A DNA stretch of 64,000 nucleotides from Dermacentor variabilis (lineage: Eukaryota > Arthropoda > Arachnida > Ixodida > Ixodidae): contig NC_134569.1 in NCBI RefSeq assembly GCF_050947875.1, positions 190,026,067-190,090,066 of the forward strand, written 5' to 3'. Of this stretch, positions 53,320-64,000 are shown one piece after another. How positions within the stretch are numbered: position 1 is the stretch's first letter; each line of letters begins with the position of its first letter. The position numbers and the translations under genes were made by a program. A model generated the notes under the pieces. It did not search any database and was not told where the DNA came from. It saw only the letters and a program-made list of their open reading frames with translations.

Positions 53320-54690
53320 CTCCGATCGCTCCGTGCAGGCGTTACGCGGGCAGCAGAAAGCGGGCATGCGCTGTAGGCAACTGCGCAACTACACGCTGAA
53401 ATAATGGAGCGTCAAGAAGAGGCAGCGGCATCCCACATGCGTGAAATTGCCTTGCTTCATGTGCTCCTGTCTAATAACTTTACCCTAGCTAACATTACAT
53501 TGTATGAGAGAACATAGTGGCAGCATAAGGAGAAGCTTCTCTGCGCAGTGAAAATTTTGCACCACTGTCCTTCATAGGGGCTCCCGTGGGTCGTCCTAGT
53601 GCTTTTTACCTAATTCCGATACGTGAGCTGGGGCTTGAGGCGCGCCGGTTTTCATGACATTTAGAAAGGCATTGAGAGCTTAAGTGAAGTGCAACAAATC
53701 ATTCAGCAACAGGTGTGCAGCGGTGCTACGCTTGTAGCAGCCTCTTACACTAAGGACGTGCTGCACTGCACACATGCCGATTTCATAACTATGGCAACCG
53801 CCTTGTCTATTTGGGCTTGCTTGATTGCGCTCTGTCTTTCCGGTACTCCAGGCAGGCACTTGCGCTATTCAAGACATTTACTATGGCGGCCGCCTTACTA
53901 ATTTTGATGTGCAGGAAACTTGACTTTTGGGTTTGCAGTTTTTCTATTAAATAGCGTCGTGGCCTCAAAATAGTGTCAGCCATCGAGCCGCATAAATTAC
54001 ACATGGAATCACTCCATACTTCTTCCCTCGGCCAGCATCACTCTGCCACACGTCATTTTACGTGGATTGAGATGATGTTATGTAGTGTTATGGATAGCAT
54101 GCTGCATTGGTAATGTGGGCAAATGAGCGAGGGAAGCTTGTTCTAAAGGTCCTTTAAAGAACTAGCCATACATGCTTGCGCAATCGTGGCGCGTGGAACT
54201 GACAACAGCAACACTCCCTTGCTGTTACCTTTGGTCACAGTACATCGGAATTTGTGCCACGATTCGCGGCTACCTGCCACGCGCTCGCATGTCGCATTTT
54301 CTAAGGCTCAGGACGGTCACGTAAACTGTATTTACAAGCCATGCTTAACACATAATATTTGAGACGCTTTTTAATGGAATACGAGTTTAATATTGTATTA
54401 CAATGAGAGTTTCAATGAATTTCTGAGCGATTTTCTTGCGTACGTTGCATATTGCGGAATGACCCTCGCTTCCCCTTTTTTTTCTTAACACACTCCGTGC
54501 ACCTGCTTGGCAGGGCTCAAAGAGCTGGAAGAAGAAAATGAAACGCTGAAGGCTACTGTGAATTTGTCCTCGCTGACGGAAGGCAAGTTAATTTTGCTGA
54601 GTAATGGATAACTGATAGTAATTGATTACATGAGGTATTACCCTTATAAAAATGCCCATTTCCATTCTTTACAAATCCTACCAACTTTCG
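53320..54690. other. No firm gene; one possible coiled-coil exon at 54514-54582
   Basis: 53297-53330 (ACGAGGGCCGTTTTTTTTTC) vaguely recalls a mariner terminus, but no partner was found. At 54514-54582 an AG acceptor and an AAG|GCAAGT donor would bound LKELEEENETLKATVNLSSL, a heptad-like coiled coil. The GC donor is unusual. No adjoining exon was recognised. Confidence 0.3.
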
Positions 54691-55300
54691 ATTTACCTTA
54701 TTGACAGTCTATTTACATTTACATTCTAGTACCATTTCTTCATACTCGGTCAAAATACTTCCTTTTTACTTTTGTATAAAGAATATTTTCAATACACCGT
54801 TAACAGACTTGCTTATTACTTTGTGTAAAGAATGTTTTGAATACACCGTTAAAATACTTCCTTCTTCCTTTTGCATAAAGAATATTTTCAGTACACAGTT
54901 CACAGACTTTCTTCTTACTTTTGTGTAAAGAATCTCGTAACTACACCGTTAAAAGACTTCCTTCTTACTGTTGTATAAAGAATGTTTTAAACACACTGTT
55001 AACAGACTTTCTATTTACTTTTGTGCAAAGAATATTTAAATACACTGTTAGCAGCCTCCCTTCTTACTTTTGTATAGAGAAATATTATCCATACACCGTT
55101 AAAAGACTTCCTTCTTACTTAAATATAAAGAATATCTTAAATACACCGTCAACATACATTCTTCTAACTTTTGTCCAAATAACATTTGTAATACTGCATC
55201 AAATAACTTGTTACTTTTGTGTGAAGGATCTTTTACTATACACCGTCAAAAGAGTTTGTATTTTTCTGAAGGACATATATATTCAGTATTGTCAACAGCT
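54690..55300. repeat. Minisatellite, about 12 copies of a 50-bp unit
   Basis: Diverged tandem units of about 50 bp contain AATACACCGTTAAAAGACTT, CCTTCTTACTTTTGTATAAAG and AATATTTT. Open frames across the array (YTVKRLPSYFCIKN repeated) are by-products of the repeat and not evidence of a protein. Confidence 0.9.
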
Positions 55301-55369
55301 CATACTGTTTCCCCCAAAAAGTTTAGAATAGAAATTACGGTTCATTTGATAATTTACAGGATGGAGGAG

Positions 55370-57357
55370 GAGGAATAAACTTTATTAGTTGAAATGAGCC
55401 GACGGTAAAATCGTCCGAGGTGGGCGGCGTCCCTAGTCCAGGATGCCGTGGGCTTGAGCTGATAGCTTGGCCCTGCTCACCAGGCGATGCTGGTCTTCAG
55501 GGCTCGAGCTTATCAGTTGGGCCTCCCACTGCTCGACGGTTGGTCCGGTGATGGGCGGTGTCGATGGATTTTGTTGACATTCCCATACCATGCAGTAGAG
55601 GGTATTAAGCGTAGAGCAGAAGGCGCATTTGTGAGTATAGGTCGTAGGGTACATTGCGTGTAGCAGGGTGCCGTGCGGGAATGTGCCGGTCTGTAGTTTT
55701 CGGAAGATCACCGCCTCTTCTCTTGTCAGCTGGGGATGCGGGGGTGGATAGATCCTTCTACCCAGTCTGTAGTGGCTCAGGATATCGGCGTATCTTTTCG
55801 GGACGCTATCTTGTTGGTCTACCGGTGCTCGTGAACCTGGTGGGATAGCCCGGAGAATGTGATCTCGGGCAGCGGCATTAGCCGCTGCATTACCCGCCAG
55901 GGACTCGTGTCCCGGGGCCCAGACAATGTACACCTCTGGAAAATTGTCTCGCTTTTCGAGGATGCTCAGGGCTTGTTTGGAAATGCGGCCCTTTTGGTAA
56001 TTTCTGCATGCTGTTTGTGAGTCGGTGATGATCGTGATTAGATCTTCCTCTCGCTGGCCCGTAGTGGCCGCCAGGGCTATCGCCGTTTCTTCCGCGCAGT
56101 CGATGTCTGGAGTGCTTACCGAGGCCGCTGCTACCTCTTGTCCTTGGCCGTTGATCACGCTGATAGCGTGGGCCGCTCTGTTCTTGTACTTCGCCGCGTC
56201 GGTGTATCGGACTTCTCCTTGTTTTGGTCCTTCGTAGGCCTTACGCAGAGCTTTCACTCTCGCTCGCCTCCTTTCTCTGTGGTATTCAGGGTGCATGTTT
56301 CTCGGGATGCTGGCCACCGTGATCTTCTCCCTCAGGGGTAGAGGAACCCGCTGTTTTCTGGACTCATATTCGACTGGGTAGCCTAGTCTTATTAGCGTGT
56401 CCCTACCCGTGCTGGTGAGCTTGAGTCGCTCTATCTGGCTCGTCTTGTGGGCCTCTACTAGTTCCTCCCAAGTATTGTGGATGCCCAGGCTGAGTAGCTT
56501 CTCCGTCGACGTCGTCGGTGGAAGCCCCAGTGCCAGCTTGTAGGTCTTTCGTATTAGGGTGTTCAATTTGTCTCTCTCGCTGTTCTTGAGACCCAGGTAC
56601 GGGGTGCCGTAAGTGACTCTGCTGATTACCAGGGCTTGTATTAATCTGATTGTGTCCTGCTCTTTCAGGCCGTGCTTTTTGTTTGTCACTCTTCGCACCA
56701 AGTGCGCGACTTGGGTAACTGTCGCTTGCAGTTTTTTAATGGCGGCGAGACCGGCACCGTCCTTCTGGAGAGTGAGGCCAGAATACAGAGTGTGTCCACC
56801 TTGGGTATGTTGACTCCATTTAGTGTCAACGTTGGGTCAGGTGTCTCCTGCGGAGGCCGCCCTCTTGTCCTCTTTTTGAGGATCAGGAGCTCCGACTTTT
56901 CCGGCGCGCATGAAAGACCGCAGCGGTGCAGATAATGCTCGGTCCTGTCGATGGCTTCCTGCAGGGCGTCTTGTTGTTCGCCCGCCGATCCCGTGCACGT
57001 CCACATGGTCAGGTCGTCTGCATACATTGCGTGACGGATACCCCTGATGTTCTCCAAGAGGTTCGGCAATCCCCTCATCGCTATATTGAACAGCAACGGG
57101 GAGATCACCGACCCCTGGGGGGTTCCTTTCTGCGGTATTTGGAACTTCTCGGTCCTGAGATTCCCCAGGCCTATGGTCACCGTTCTACCCGTCAGGAAGT
57201 CCCGGACGTAGTTGTATGTCCGCCGTCCGCAGTTGGTATGTTGTAGGCTGTTTAGCACTGCTTCGTGTGAGACGTTGTCGAAGGCTCCCTTCACGTCCAG
57301 TGCCAGGATGGCACTCTTGTGGAATGTGCTGAGGCCGTCGATGACTTCTTCTTTCAA
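55370..57357 (-). pseudogene. 5'-truncated RNase H-bearing LINE (I-like), one main frameshift
   Basis: Minus strand. The RT core (57357-56690) has ILALDVKGAFDNVSHEAVL, NYVRDFLTGRTVTI, IPQKGTPQGSVISPLLFNIAM and the MYADDLTMW catalytic box. A frameshift near 56795 moves the continuation (LAAIKKLQATVTQVAHLVRRVTNKK) to another frame, which then stays open for over 400 codons to 55433: YGTPYLGLKNSERDKLN, an RNase H domain (RYTDAAKYKNRAAHA, CAEETAIALA, IITDSQTA, VWAPGHESLAGNAAANAAA), and a Cys-box (CAFCSTLNTLYCMVWEC). The 3' end has AATAAAGTTTATTCC and a (CCT)n-like tail at about 55370. The 5' end is cut at 57357 inside the RT. Apart from the shift it is well preserved and probably young. Confidence 0.85.
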
Positions 57358-57689
57358 GGATATTTTATAAATTTGGCTAGCACACTTAATGACGATAATA
57401 ACCTAAGGAATCAAGCTCTTTATGTTAATTCACAGTTCGCAGTAACGAAAGGTTTTTAATTAAAGCACTGTTTCACATAAAATATTCAGATGCCAATCCC
57501 ACTTCGTGCACATCCTGTTCATAAAAAATGTTTAGAGGATCATCTGACCGTAGGGACACGTATGTACGATCGAAAATTGAGCCAACTAATAAAATTAAAG
57601 CTGCGTCACATATCTACTCAGCATAAACTCAACTATACTCGCCTGCTGCCACATAGTGGCTATAAAAATGGCGCGTAAGGTTGTGTGCA

Positions 57690-57795
57690 ATCGAGATCGA
57701 GGTCGCAGGTTCGATGCCGACCGCATTTTGTGATGGGGGCAATCGAAATGCAATAAAACAGTTTCTTTGGTGCACCTTAAAGAACCCCAGGTATA
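57690..57795 (+). repeat. tRNA-derived SINE copy (plus), partial
   Basis: GCAGGTTCGATGCCGACC (B-box-like GGTTCGATGCC), then CATTTTGTGATGGGGGCAATCGAAATGC and GTGCACCTTAAAGAACCCCAGG. This corresponds to the body of the SINE family also present at 39478 and 63529. The A-box half is weak. Confidence 0.65.
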
Positions 57796-58045
57796 GTCGT
57801 AATTAATCTCTGTAACAAACTTTCCGAGGGCCGAATTTATCCCTAAGATTTGGTGACATCAACTTTATTCAGATTTGAGGTTGATCATTTTTACTGAATA
57901 TATTTTTACATTTCATAAGAGCATTACAGTAAATGTAAGCGTATCCAGCGCTTTGTTGTGTATAACTATTATTCTGGAAAATTGTCCTGGTTATATGCAT
58001 ACGTGCCTTCCAATCGACCATTCTAGAGTAAACGGCTCATGATCA

Positions 58046-58068
58046 ACAGCAGCAGCAGCAGCAGCAGC
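58046..58068. repeat. (CAG)n microsatellite
   Basis: About seven CAG/AGC triplets. No frame around it looks coding. Confidence 0.9.
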
Positions 58069-58189
58069 CGAATTCTGTAGCATTTTTGACATTTGTACAG
58101 CAACATACACGCAGCCTCATGTTGTGCTGAAACTTAATTAGCTTTCTATTTCTCCCCCTTCACTTAAAAAATCTACCATCTACTCACGG

Positions 58190-59148
58190 GCCGCACGGCC
58201 ACAACTGGAATATACAACCTGCGCAGTGGCAGCTTCCGACTACCGAGCAAAGGCACCCCGCAGGGTTCGGTCATATCGCCGTAGCTCTTCAACGTCGCAA
58301 TGATCAAACTACGCAGCCTCCTCGAAGCGATACGAGACCTAAGACACGCTTTTTATGCAGATATCGCGTTCGTTATGGACAAGGGACTCAAACACTGGAA
58401 CACAAGAAACACGCCTACAGGAACTAGCAGATACCATCGAGAGCTACTTGCACAAATGAGGCCTCCGCTGTGCTCCCAAGAAGTCGGAACATCTCGTTCT
58501 CAAGTGAAGAACGAGAGGCAGGCCACCCGGCTATGATGCACACGATCCCAACGTCACCCTCAGTGGAACGCCCATTCCAAAAGTGGAAACCATACGATTT
58601 CTAGGGCTACACATACACATAGACTGGTCTGGGGCGGCCACCCTCCGTCGGCTACAGCGAACGCTATCACAGCTCACACATCTCCTCAGGAAAGTTACAA
58701 GCCATAGAAGCGGACTTAAAGAACAAGACACGTTGCGCGTGCTGCAAGCACCTTTCACCAGTACAATAACATACGGCACGCCCTACCTCGCGCTGAAGAA
58801 AGGTTAAAAAAATTTACATTCACATACGCAAAGCCGCCAAATCGTCCTCGGCCTACCATCTATAGCTTCGAATAGGAGACTTCTCATGATGGGCGTACAC
58901 AACACCTGGAAAGAACTAGCTGAAGCACGTAAAGCCAGTCAATTAGAACGACTGAAGCTCAAGCCCACCGGAAGATCAGCGCTGCAACGGCTGAGCTAGA
59001 GTAAAACTTTTATAGCCACCACGGACCGAAAAGAAAGAATTCCTCCAAACCTCTGCGAATCCCTATGCATAGCCCCGATTCCACACAACATGCACCCCAC
59101 GTACCACAAGGAAAGAAGACAAGCCACAGTGAATGCTTTACGGCGAAG
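58190..59148 (+). pseudogene. Second copy of the 55370-57357 LINE family, opposite strand, heavily decayed
   Basis: The plus strand reads GTPQGSVISP, then RDLRHAFYADIAFV at the catalytic box (YADD changed to YADI), and KVETIRFLGLHIHIDWSGAATLRR. It continues LTHLLRKVTSHRSGLKEQDTLRVLQA, ITYGTPYLALKKG, MGVHNTWKELAEARKASQLERLKL and HNMHPTYHKERRQATVNALRR. Each block aligns by eye with the minus-strand copy. Stops and frameshifts are frequent. It ends abruptly at about 59148, where the 5' region of another LINE begins. Confidence 0.75.
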
Positions 59149-59162
59149 ACACAGGCAAGATG

Positions 59163-59474
59163 ACACTTGGCAGTGGCGACGACGACACTTCGATATTGCC
59201 TACTCCTTGTTGCCCTTTTGCTGCAGATCGCCGCTTCTGCGCGGCTGTACTTTGCACCGAAATCAGCGCAGATCATCGCACGTGCCTACGTGTTCGCCTA
59301 GCCGAGCCAAAATGCGACCAGGCAGTACTACTGTCGGCTGTTCCGGCGGCACTGCAGCGTAACGGGATATTGGAGGCATCCATAAAAGGGGACGTCGACT
59401 ACGGCTTGTTTCACTTGGCAGCGGCGACGAAGACACTTCGATATCGCCTAATCCTTGTTGCCCTTTTACTGCAG
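59163..59474 (+). repeat. Repeated about 63-bp segment (249-bp period) at a LINE 5' end
   Basis: CACTTGGCAGTGGCGACGACGACACTTCG...CTTTTGCTGCAG (about 59163-59225) recurs as CACTTGGCAGCGGCGACGAAGACACTTCG...CTTTTACTGCAG (59412-59474). It lies just upstream of a LINE ORF1 and is probably a 5'-UTR monomer. Confidence 0.75.
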
Positions 59475-59571
59475 GATAGTGTTAGAAGAAATGTGTACTC
59501 TTTCTTTTTTTCTTGCTTTGTTGTCGTCACTGCCAAGTTGTGAAGTTGTAATTTTTTCTTTGCTTACTACC

Positions 59572-60072
59572 ATGCCTTCGAATGCTGAACTGTCTCGTGA
59601 ACTAGAGAAATTGCGCTCTGAGGTTGAGGGACTGCGAGAGAGTGTTTCACTGTTTAACACTCTGTACGAGGAAATGAAAAAGAACCAGGAGACGCTGTTT
59701 TCTGAGAATAAGATGTAGAAAAAATCAAACGAACAGCTGTCAAAGAGGGTGGCTGGCCTTGAGCAATATTCTCGACAGAACAATATTGAAATTAAATGTG
59801 TACCTTGCACTGATGACGAGGACTGCTTCGCAGTCATTGAGGCCATTGCAGAAAAAGTTGGCTGTCCTGTTACGCCCAGTGATGGTGACATCGCCCACCC
59901 TGTTATTTCAAAGCACGGCAAGAATGTAATCGTTCGTTTTTGCTCGCGGCTAAAAAAATCCGACTTTCTGAGGAAGGCTAGAAGGACTCGTCTGACGACA
60001 GCACTTGGCTTTTCTCAGGAAAAGTAGGTTTTGGTAAACGAGCCCCTCACGCCTGAAAATAAACGCCTGTTA
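59572..60072 (+). pseudogene. CR1/L2-like LINE ORF1 (coiled coil + FP-like domain), truncated
   Basis: The ATG at 59572 opens ELSRELEKLRSEVEGLRESV, a heptad coiled coil, then KKSNEQLSKRVAGLEQYSRQNNIEIKCVP, the E-Q-Y-S-R-x-N-N-I-E-I motif common to LINE ORF1 proteins. FP-like sequence follows (NVIVRFCSRLKKSDFLRKARRTRL, then VLVNEPLTPENKRLL). TAG codons at 59716-59718 and 60025-60027 interrupt an otherwise single frame. The reading ends at about 60072, where it meets the transposase gene on the other strand. ORF2 is missing. LINEs normally lose their 5' ends, so a 3'-truncated copy implies a later deletion or recombination. Confidence 0.75.
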
Positions 60073-61850
60073 CTGTAGCGTTTCTGTATTTCCTTCTGGT
60101 GCCTTCCTGGATTCCTTTTCCATAAAGTAATATGTTTCCAACTTGAACATACGTCTTTCTTAGTTTGTAACCTTTCAGCAAGGACTTGACAAAAGACTTC
60201 AAGTCTTTGTTCTGCCAATGCACAGTTGCAGACAAAACCTGCGCCAGACTGCAAAATACAGAATTTCTCAATGATTTGTAAAGGGCAAATCTTGTCCCAT
60301 TCACATAACGCACAAGCTTGCCATTCATAGACTCAAAGGGGTAGGCCGAGAAGCTCCAAAGTGGTCCCCACTGCCTGACATTGTCCACCATGTGAACAAG
60401 GATATGGGAATTATAGGTCATACACTCCTTCCCATAAGTTTCTTCATACTCTCTCAGGAACTCTATTAGAAGTTCTTTGACGTTTGCGATATTGTGCATT
60501 GGAACAGTAGACTGCAAACAAAAATGCATAATGCCAACGAACTTGGTCCAGTTTGTATAACAATTACTTGGAAGGAAGTCTTTCAATAAAAATACAGAAT
60601 AATGTAACCAGTCTTTCCACTCGGATGCATTCCAGAATTCCATTTCTGTCAGTGACCGTGGCAAGCGATTCATCTCCGAAACTGGAGTTAGTTTCAGCCT
60701 TTCATCAATTTGGGGGAGGTAACGCCGGAGGCTACAGCCAGTGCCCTTTTGTTGTCGAACCACATAAATGCTGTAGTCCTCACAAAGCCATTGCACACTG
60801 CATGCACGTAGTCAACAACAAATGACGTAGACGAGCTAATAATGCCATGAAAGAAAGAATACTTGGACTCTTAATGCCTCTGCAAGGTTCCCCCATCCTG
60901 TGTGCCATTTGAGCATAACGCAAGAAGCTTCCATCTGTTCTTAATTTCGCTGCAGGTTCTCGGATTGCAAAAACCCTTGTGTGCCCGCTGCCCTTTTCCA
61001 CAACTTCTCCAGCGTGCTCGCACCAAGCACAGCCATAAGCACCATTAAACTGGGTCATGTTCATGAGCATGCAGCACGCAACTGTGTCCACACTGCATGG
61101 TCCGTAGTCGACGGGGCATCACTTATTCAAACGACATCCTTCATCAAACCAAGAAATGCTTTCTGAAGAAAGCCTATTCATTGTTTGCGTAAAAGGCCTC
61201 AGAAAGGTGTTCATTGTTGGTTTCTTTGCCCCAAACCACAACCCATACAACAACAGCTTCTTCACTCTCTCTTTGTACGGAAGTTTATTCACTTGTAGAA
61301 GACGCCACACACTCTGTCCTGAAGACTCAGACAGTGGAACACCGTCACTGTTCCAGGTTACTGATATGTCATCTTCTGTCATAGGTAATTTGATGTATGA
61401 AGCATTCTGAATAATGTCATTGACATCATACTGACCACCACTACGGTGACGAGATATCTTTCCACTTAAGAGCAACTCTTTAAGCTGACTGTCAACGTCT
61501 AGTTAGAAAAAAGGAGCCTGACCCTAAAATGTCTTCCACCTTGTGCATGAGCGATCACTTGGAGCACTATACTTCAGCTGTTGCACATGGAAGATTAGTG
61601 AAATACTCTAAGCAGTTAGAGCAATATCTATGAGTCACACGCTCACACTCATACAAGGAGCAGAAGCTCCTAAAAAACAACAAGAACTTAGTCTTTGGAA
61701 AAAGGGTGCCTTCGGGCATATGCACACCAATCAACTGACGAAGGCTTTCTGTAGCTTCCTTGGACGAATGATGCCGCAGGCTGTGTGCCATCACCATGAG
61801 AAGACTTTGGTCTTTTGAGAGCTTTGCATCCTAGTACAAGGGCTCTTCCT
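60047..61850 (-). pseudogene. CACTA/EnSpm-like transposase, degenerate
   Basis: Minus-strand transposase related to Transposase_21/DUF4218-type proteins. After a CAG acceptor (about 61850) it reads EEPLY-stop-DAKLS, then LMVMAHSLRHHSSKEATESL and a Cys-containing CSNCLEYF. Next is DVNDIIQNASYIKLPMTEDDISVTWNSDGVPLSES (about 61430-61320), with KKLLLYGLWFGAKKPTMNTFL. A TGA at 61121-61119 precedes CPVDYGPCSVDTVACCMLMNMTQFNGAYGCAWCEHAG. A frame change near 60830 follows, then LPQIDERL, RLPRSLTEMEFWNASEWKDWLHYS, TYNSHILVHMVDNVRQWGPLWSFSAYPFESMNGKL. The nonsense codons and shifts mark it as dead. The superfamily call rests on motif resemblance. Confidence 0.65.
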
Positions 61851-63280
61851 GAAAAAAAAAATTGTGCAATGATAAGAATCCGTGGTTACATGTAGACTGA
61901 GTATAAGGCATTTGCCCAGTTGCAGGCCACAAGAATCTTAACAGTGCCATAGAAACAGGCTTATGAGCGTATGAAGGCAGAAGTACTAAGGTGAAATGGC
62001 TTTCTTATTCTGAAGTTCCTATCTTTAATTGCATGGTACGCAAAACAGTAAATATTATGGAAAAAATGCACTGTGTTCTAATGACAAATTATTATGATAG
62101 GAATCTCGCTGTGATGTTGAACTTTTCAAGCATACATGAAAGAGACGCGTTTAGTCCATAATAGGCAACCAACGAACTAATTTCAATGAAGCTGTCCGAA
62201 TTAAAGAAAGGTTAAACTACTCACAGCCTTCAAACTTGACGTCCTCATAAATGTTACAATATTAACAGTACTCAAAGTTTAAAGCAGCACTGACATGCCT
62301 GCTTTTGTTCATTGAACGAAGATCCGGAACCTCAGTAACGCTGGCAAGCCTTATGGAATGCTAAATAAATTACTATAGCAGCTTTGCTATGAATCAGTTT
62401 CAATGTCGTTTATAAGGAAGTGTATTCAGAGTCTGTACTGAAAGTAAGACAAGTTGTGGTGTTGCACATACGTGCACTTAATTGTAAATCTATTGGTGGG
62501 GGAAGGTAAACATTTAGCTTCACGATGTCATGAGCTTAGTTGATTTAGAACAGGTGAAGCGAGTGGATCCTTGAGAGTGTACCCTTGTCTCATCACTACA
62601 TTACGGCAACAATGGAGCCAACCTTGGAACGACATTCGGCATAATTAAAGCCGCATACGGCAATGAATGTGTTCCCTTTGGGACGATTGTAATGGAAGTT
62701 GCTACATTTTTATCTTGACCCCTTGACTTCCGATGGCACGGTACGTCGTCATCTGGTGCTGATGACCAGTTAACTCATCATGCACTTTCCACAGTTTTTG
62801 TATATGCGTATATGTGCAGTGTCCCGCAATTCTGATAGAAAAATTGATTGTGTATTATTTCTACTTTTCTTTCTTTCTATACGACCAGTAAAAATGAAAT
62901 AGCATTCCTCACATTGTATATTTTATTAAATATTGGCGCAAAGTATGCATGTCTAAAAAAATCTGCACTTTTTTATTTCTCATGGCAGTGAAGGCGCTAA
63001 TCCTCACCTGCTGTAAGCGCAGGCTCATGGAATACACAACAAAAATGAAAACCACATCTTATTCATGTACCTACTACTTACAGCGGTGTCTTTCGTAAAC
63101 AGGACAGCGCAAATATTCACACACCTTGGAATGTGTGTGTGAATATGGAACACGAAATGGAAGTGGCGGCATGACATAGGAATTGCCTGTGTGCATATAA
63201 GTGTAGTTGGATGACAAACTGCCTAGTGATGGGTAGAGATTTCTTTGGCGTTGAAAGACCATGCAAAGAAGTAAAAAAAT
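61851..63280. other. No recognisable gene
   Basis: AT-rich sequence upstream of the CACTA-like transposase. It could contain earlier exons or an element end, but none was identified. Confidence 0.45.
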
Positions 63281-63283
63281 AAA

Positions 63284-63420
63284 TGCGTGTGTTTTACAAG
63301 CCAAAACCACAATCTAATTATGAAGGATGCCGTAGTGGGGCACTCCAGAATAATTTTGACCACCTGGAGTTCGTCAACGTGTACCCGACGCACAGTACAT
63401 GGGAGACAAGGAACACAAGT
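63284..63420 (-). repeat. tRNA-derived SINE tail (minus)
   Basis: The plus strand has CAAGCCAAAACCACAATCTAATTATGAAGG, GCCGTAGTGGGGCACTCC and TTTTGACCACCTGGAGTTC, the reverse complement of the SINE tail. It forms an inverted pair with the copy at 63529. Confidence 0.65.
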
Positions 63421-63528
63421 GCACTGTAGACGCATGGTTCAAGTATGTTGGCACATATCTATAAAAATTTATCAGCAGCGGCGTAGTGACGGCACAGAGG
63501 AACATGAAAAGATTCTGTGATGTGGAGT

Positions 63529-63690
63529 GTAACCACCGCGGTAGCTTATTGGTTATGGCATTGCACTGCTAAGCTCGAGATTGCGGCTCCGGTACCGGCC
63601 GCGGCGGCCGCACTTCAGTAGAGGCGAAATGCAAGAACGCTCTTGTATTGATATTTATGTGAACGTTAATCTAGAACCTGGGGCTGCCAA
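63529..63690 (+). repeat. tRNA-derived SINE head and body (plus)
   Basis: GGTAGCTTATTGGTTATGGCATTGCACTGCTAAGC resembles a tRNA 5' half with an A-box, followed by CCGGCCGCGGCGGCCGCA and GAGGCGAAATGCAAGAACGCTC. The B-box is degenerate. It is the same family as the other SINE copies in the window. Confidence 0.65.
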
Positions 63691-64000
63691 AAGTATTCCG
63701 GATACCCTCAATGCGGCGTACCTCGTCATATTGCGATTTTAGCCTGTGCATTTCCCCCCCTTTATATGAGTAGCGCAAACAGGGCACACAGACGACAGGG
63801 AGGACCACACACGGCGATGCATTCCTTGTTTTCCGTGCACTTCACATAATGCAACTCTAATTAGCCCATCAGTCTGTCCTAAGAAACGGCGACACACATA
63901 CCATCGCTGATACAAAACCAACATTACAAATATCCACCTCAATGCCCCGAGAAGGTCGCCAAAGTAAAACCGCCTGCTGTAATAAACTTACCAGTTCACT

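Noticed and set aside
53297..53400. A mariner element beginning ACGAGGGCCGTTTTTTTTTC
   Set aside because: No matching inverted end and no transposase motif within the next 2 kb. The T run alone is not diagnostic.
54701..55331. Apparent repeat protein (YTVKRLPSYFCIKN units)
   Set aside because: It follows from the 50-bp minisatellite. The unit is not a multiple of three and the frames break with unit-length changes.
1..64000. CRISPR arrays, operons, ribosome binding sites, bacterial terminators
   Set aside because: The spliced genes and retroelement content are eukaryotic. No regularly spaced short repeats of CRISPR type were seen.

Overview
This window looks like transposon-dense nuclear DNA from an arthropod, most likely a hard tick (Ixodidae). 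The evidence is: spliced transposase exons with GT/AG introns; many LINE clades side by side (CR1/L2-like, RTE, I-like with RNase H, L1/Tx1-like); PIF/Harbinger, Tc1, hAT-type, TTAA-flanked and CACTA-like DNA elements; long microsatellites; and several copies of a tRNA-headed SINE that I recognise from memory as abundant in hard-tick genomes. I see no rRNA, no intact tRNA gene, no CRISPR array and no complete host gene. The only sequences that look like host genes are two isolated THAP zinc-finger exons.

Layout. 1-1352: 5' part of a Gypsy-type LTR element (minus) inserted just upstream of a THAP exon (1407-1539). 1670-3909: a LINE tail followed by a MITE-like repeat that carries a tRNA-like segment and was split by an L1/Tx1-like LINE, with a clean target duplication. 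4080-6707: a second decayed Gypsy element (minus). 6708-9390: no recognisable genes. 9398-15291: a PIF/Harbinger element with a zeste/Myb-like ORF1 (plus) converging on a transposase (minus) that is intact except for a 19-bp triplication near its start. 15437-18785: foldback and MITE repeats and microsatellites. 18793-23440: a nearly full-length CR1/L2-like LINE (minus) with ORF1, endonuclease and RT, and a repeated 5' segment. 25175-25390: a Tc1 fragment.

25837-42111 is the centrepiece. It is a second Harbinger element, bounded by matching terminal inverted repeats and a TAA duplication and swollen to 16.3 kb by nested insertions: RTE and CR1-like LINEs, a hAT-type MITE, a 1,570-bp TTAA-flanked element, SINEs and an internal duplication. 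Its MADF-type ORF1 (plus) again faces its transposase (minus).

42410-48420: a full-length but mutated I-like LINE (minus). 48822-49024: THAP exon 1 (minus). 49345-50410: Tc1 DDE remnant. 51503-53310: repeats and an I-like LINE fragment. 54690-55300: minisatellite. 55370-59145: two copies of another RNase H-bearing LINE family in opposite orientation. 59163-60072: 5' end and ORF1 of a CR1-like LINE fused to a CACTA-like transposase (60047-61850, minus). 63284-63690: an inverted SINE pair.

Most coding sequences carry stops or frameshifts, so they describe past mobile-element activity rather than present function.
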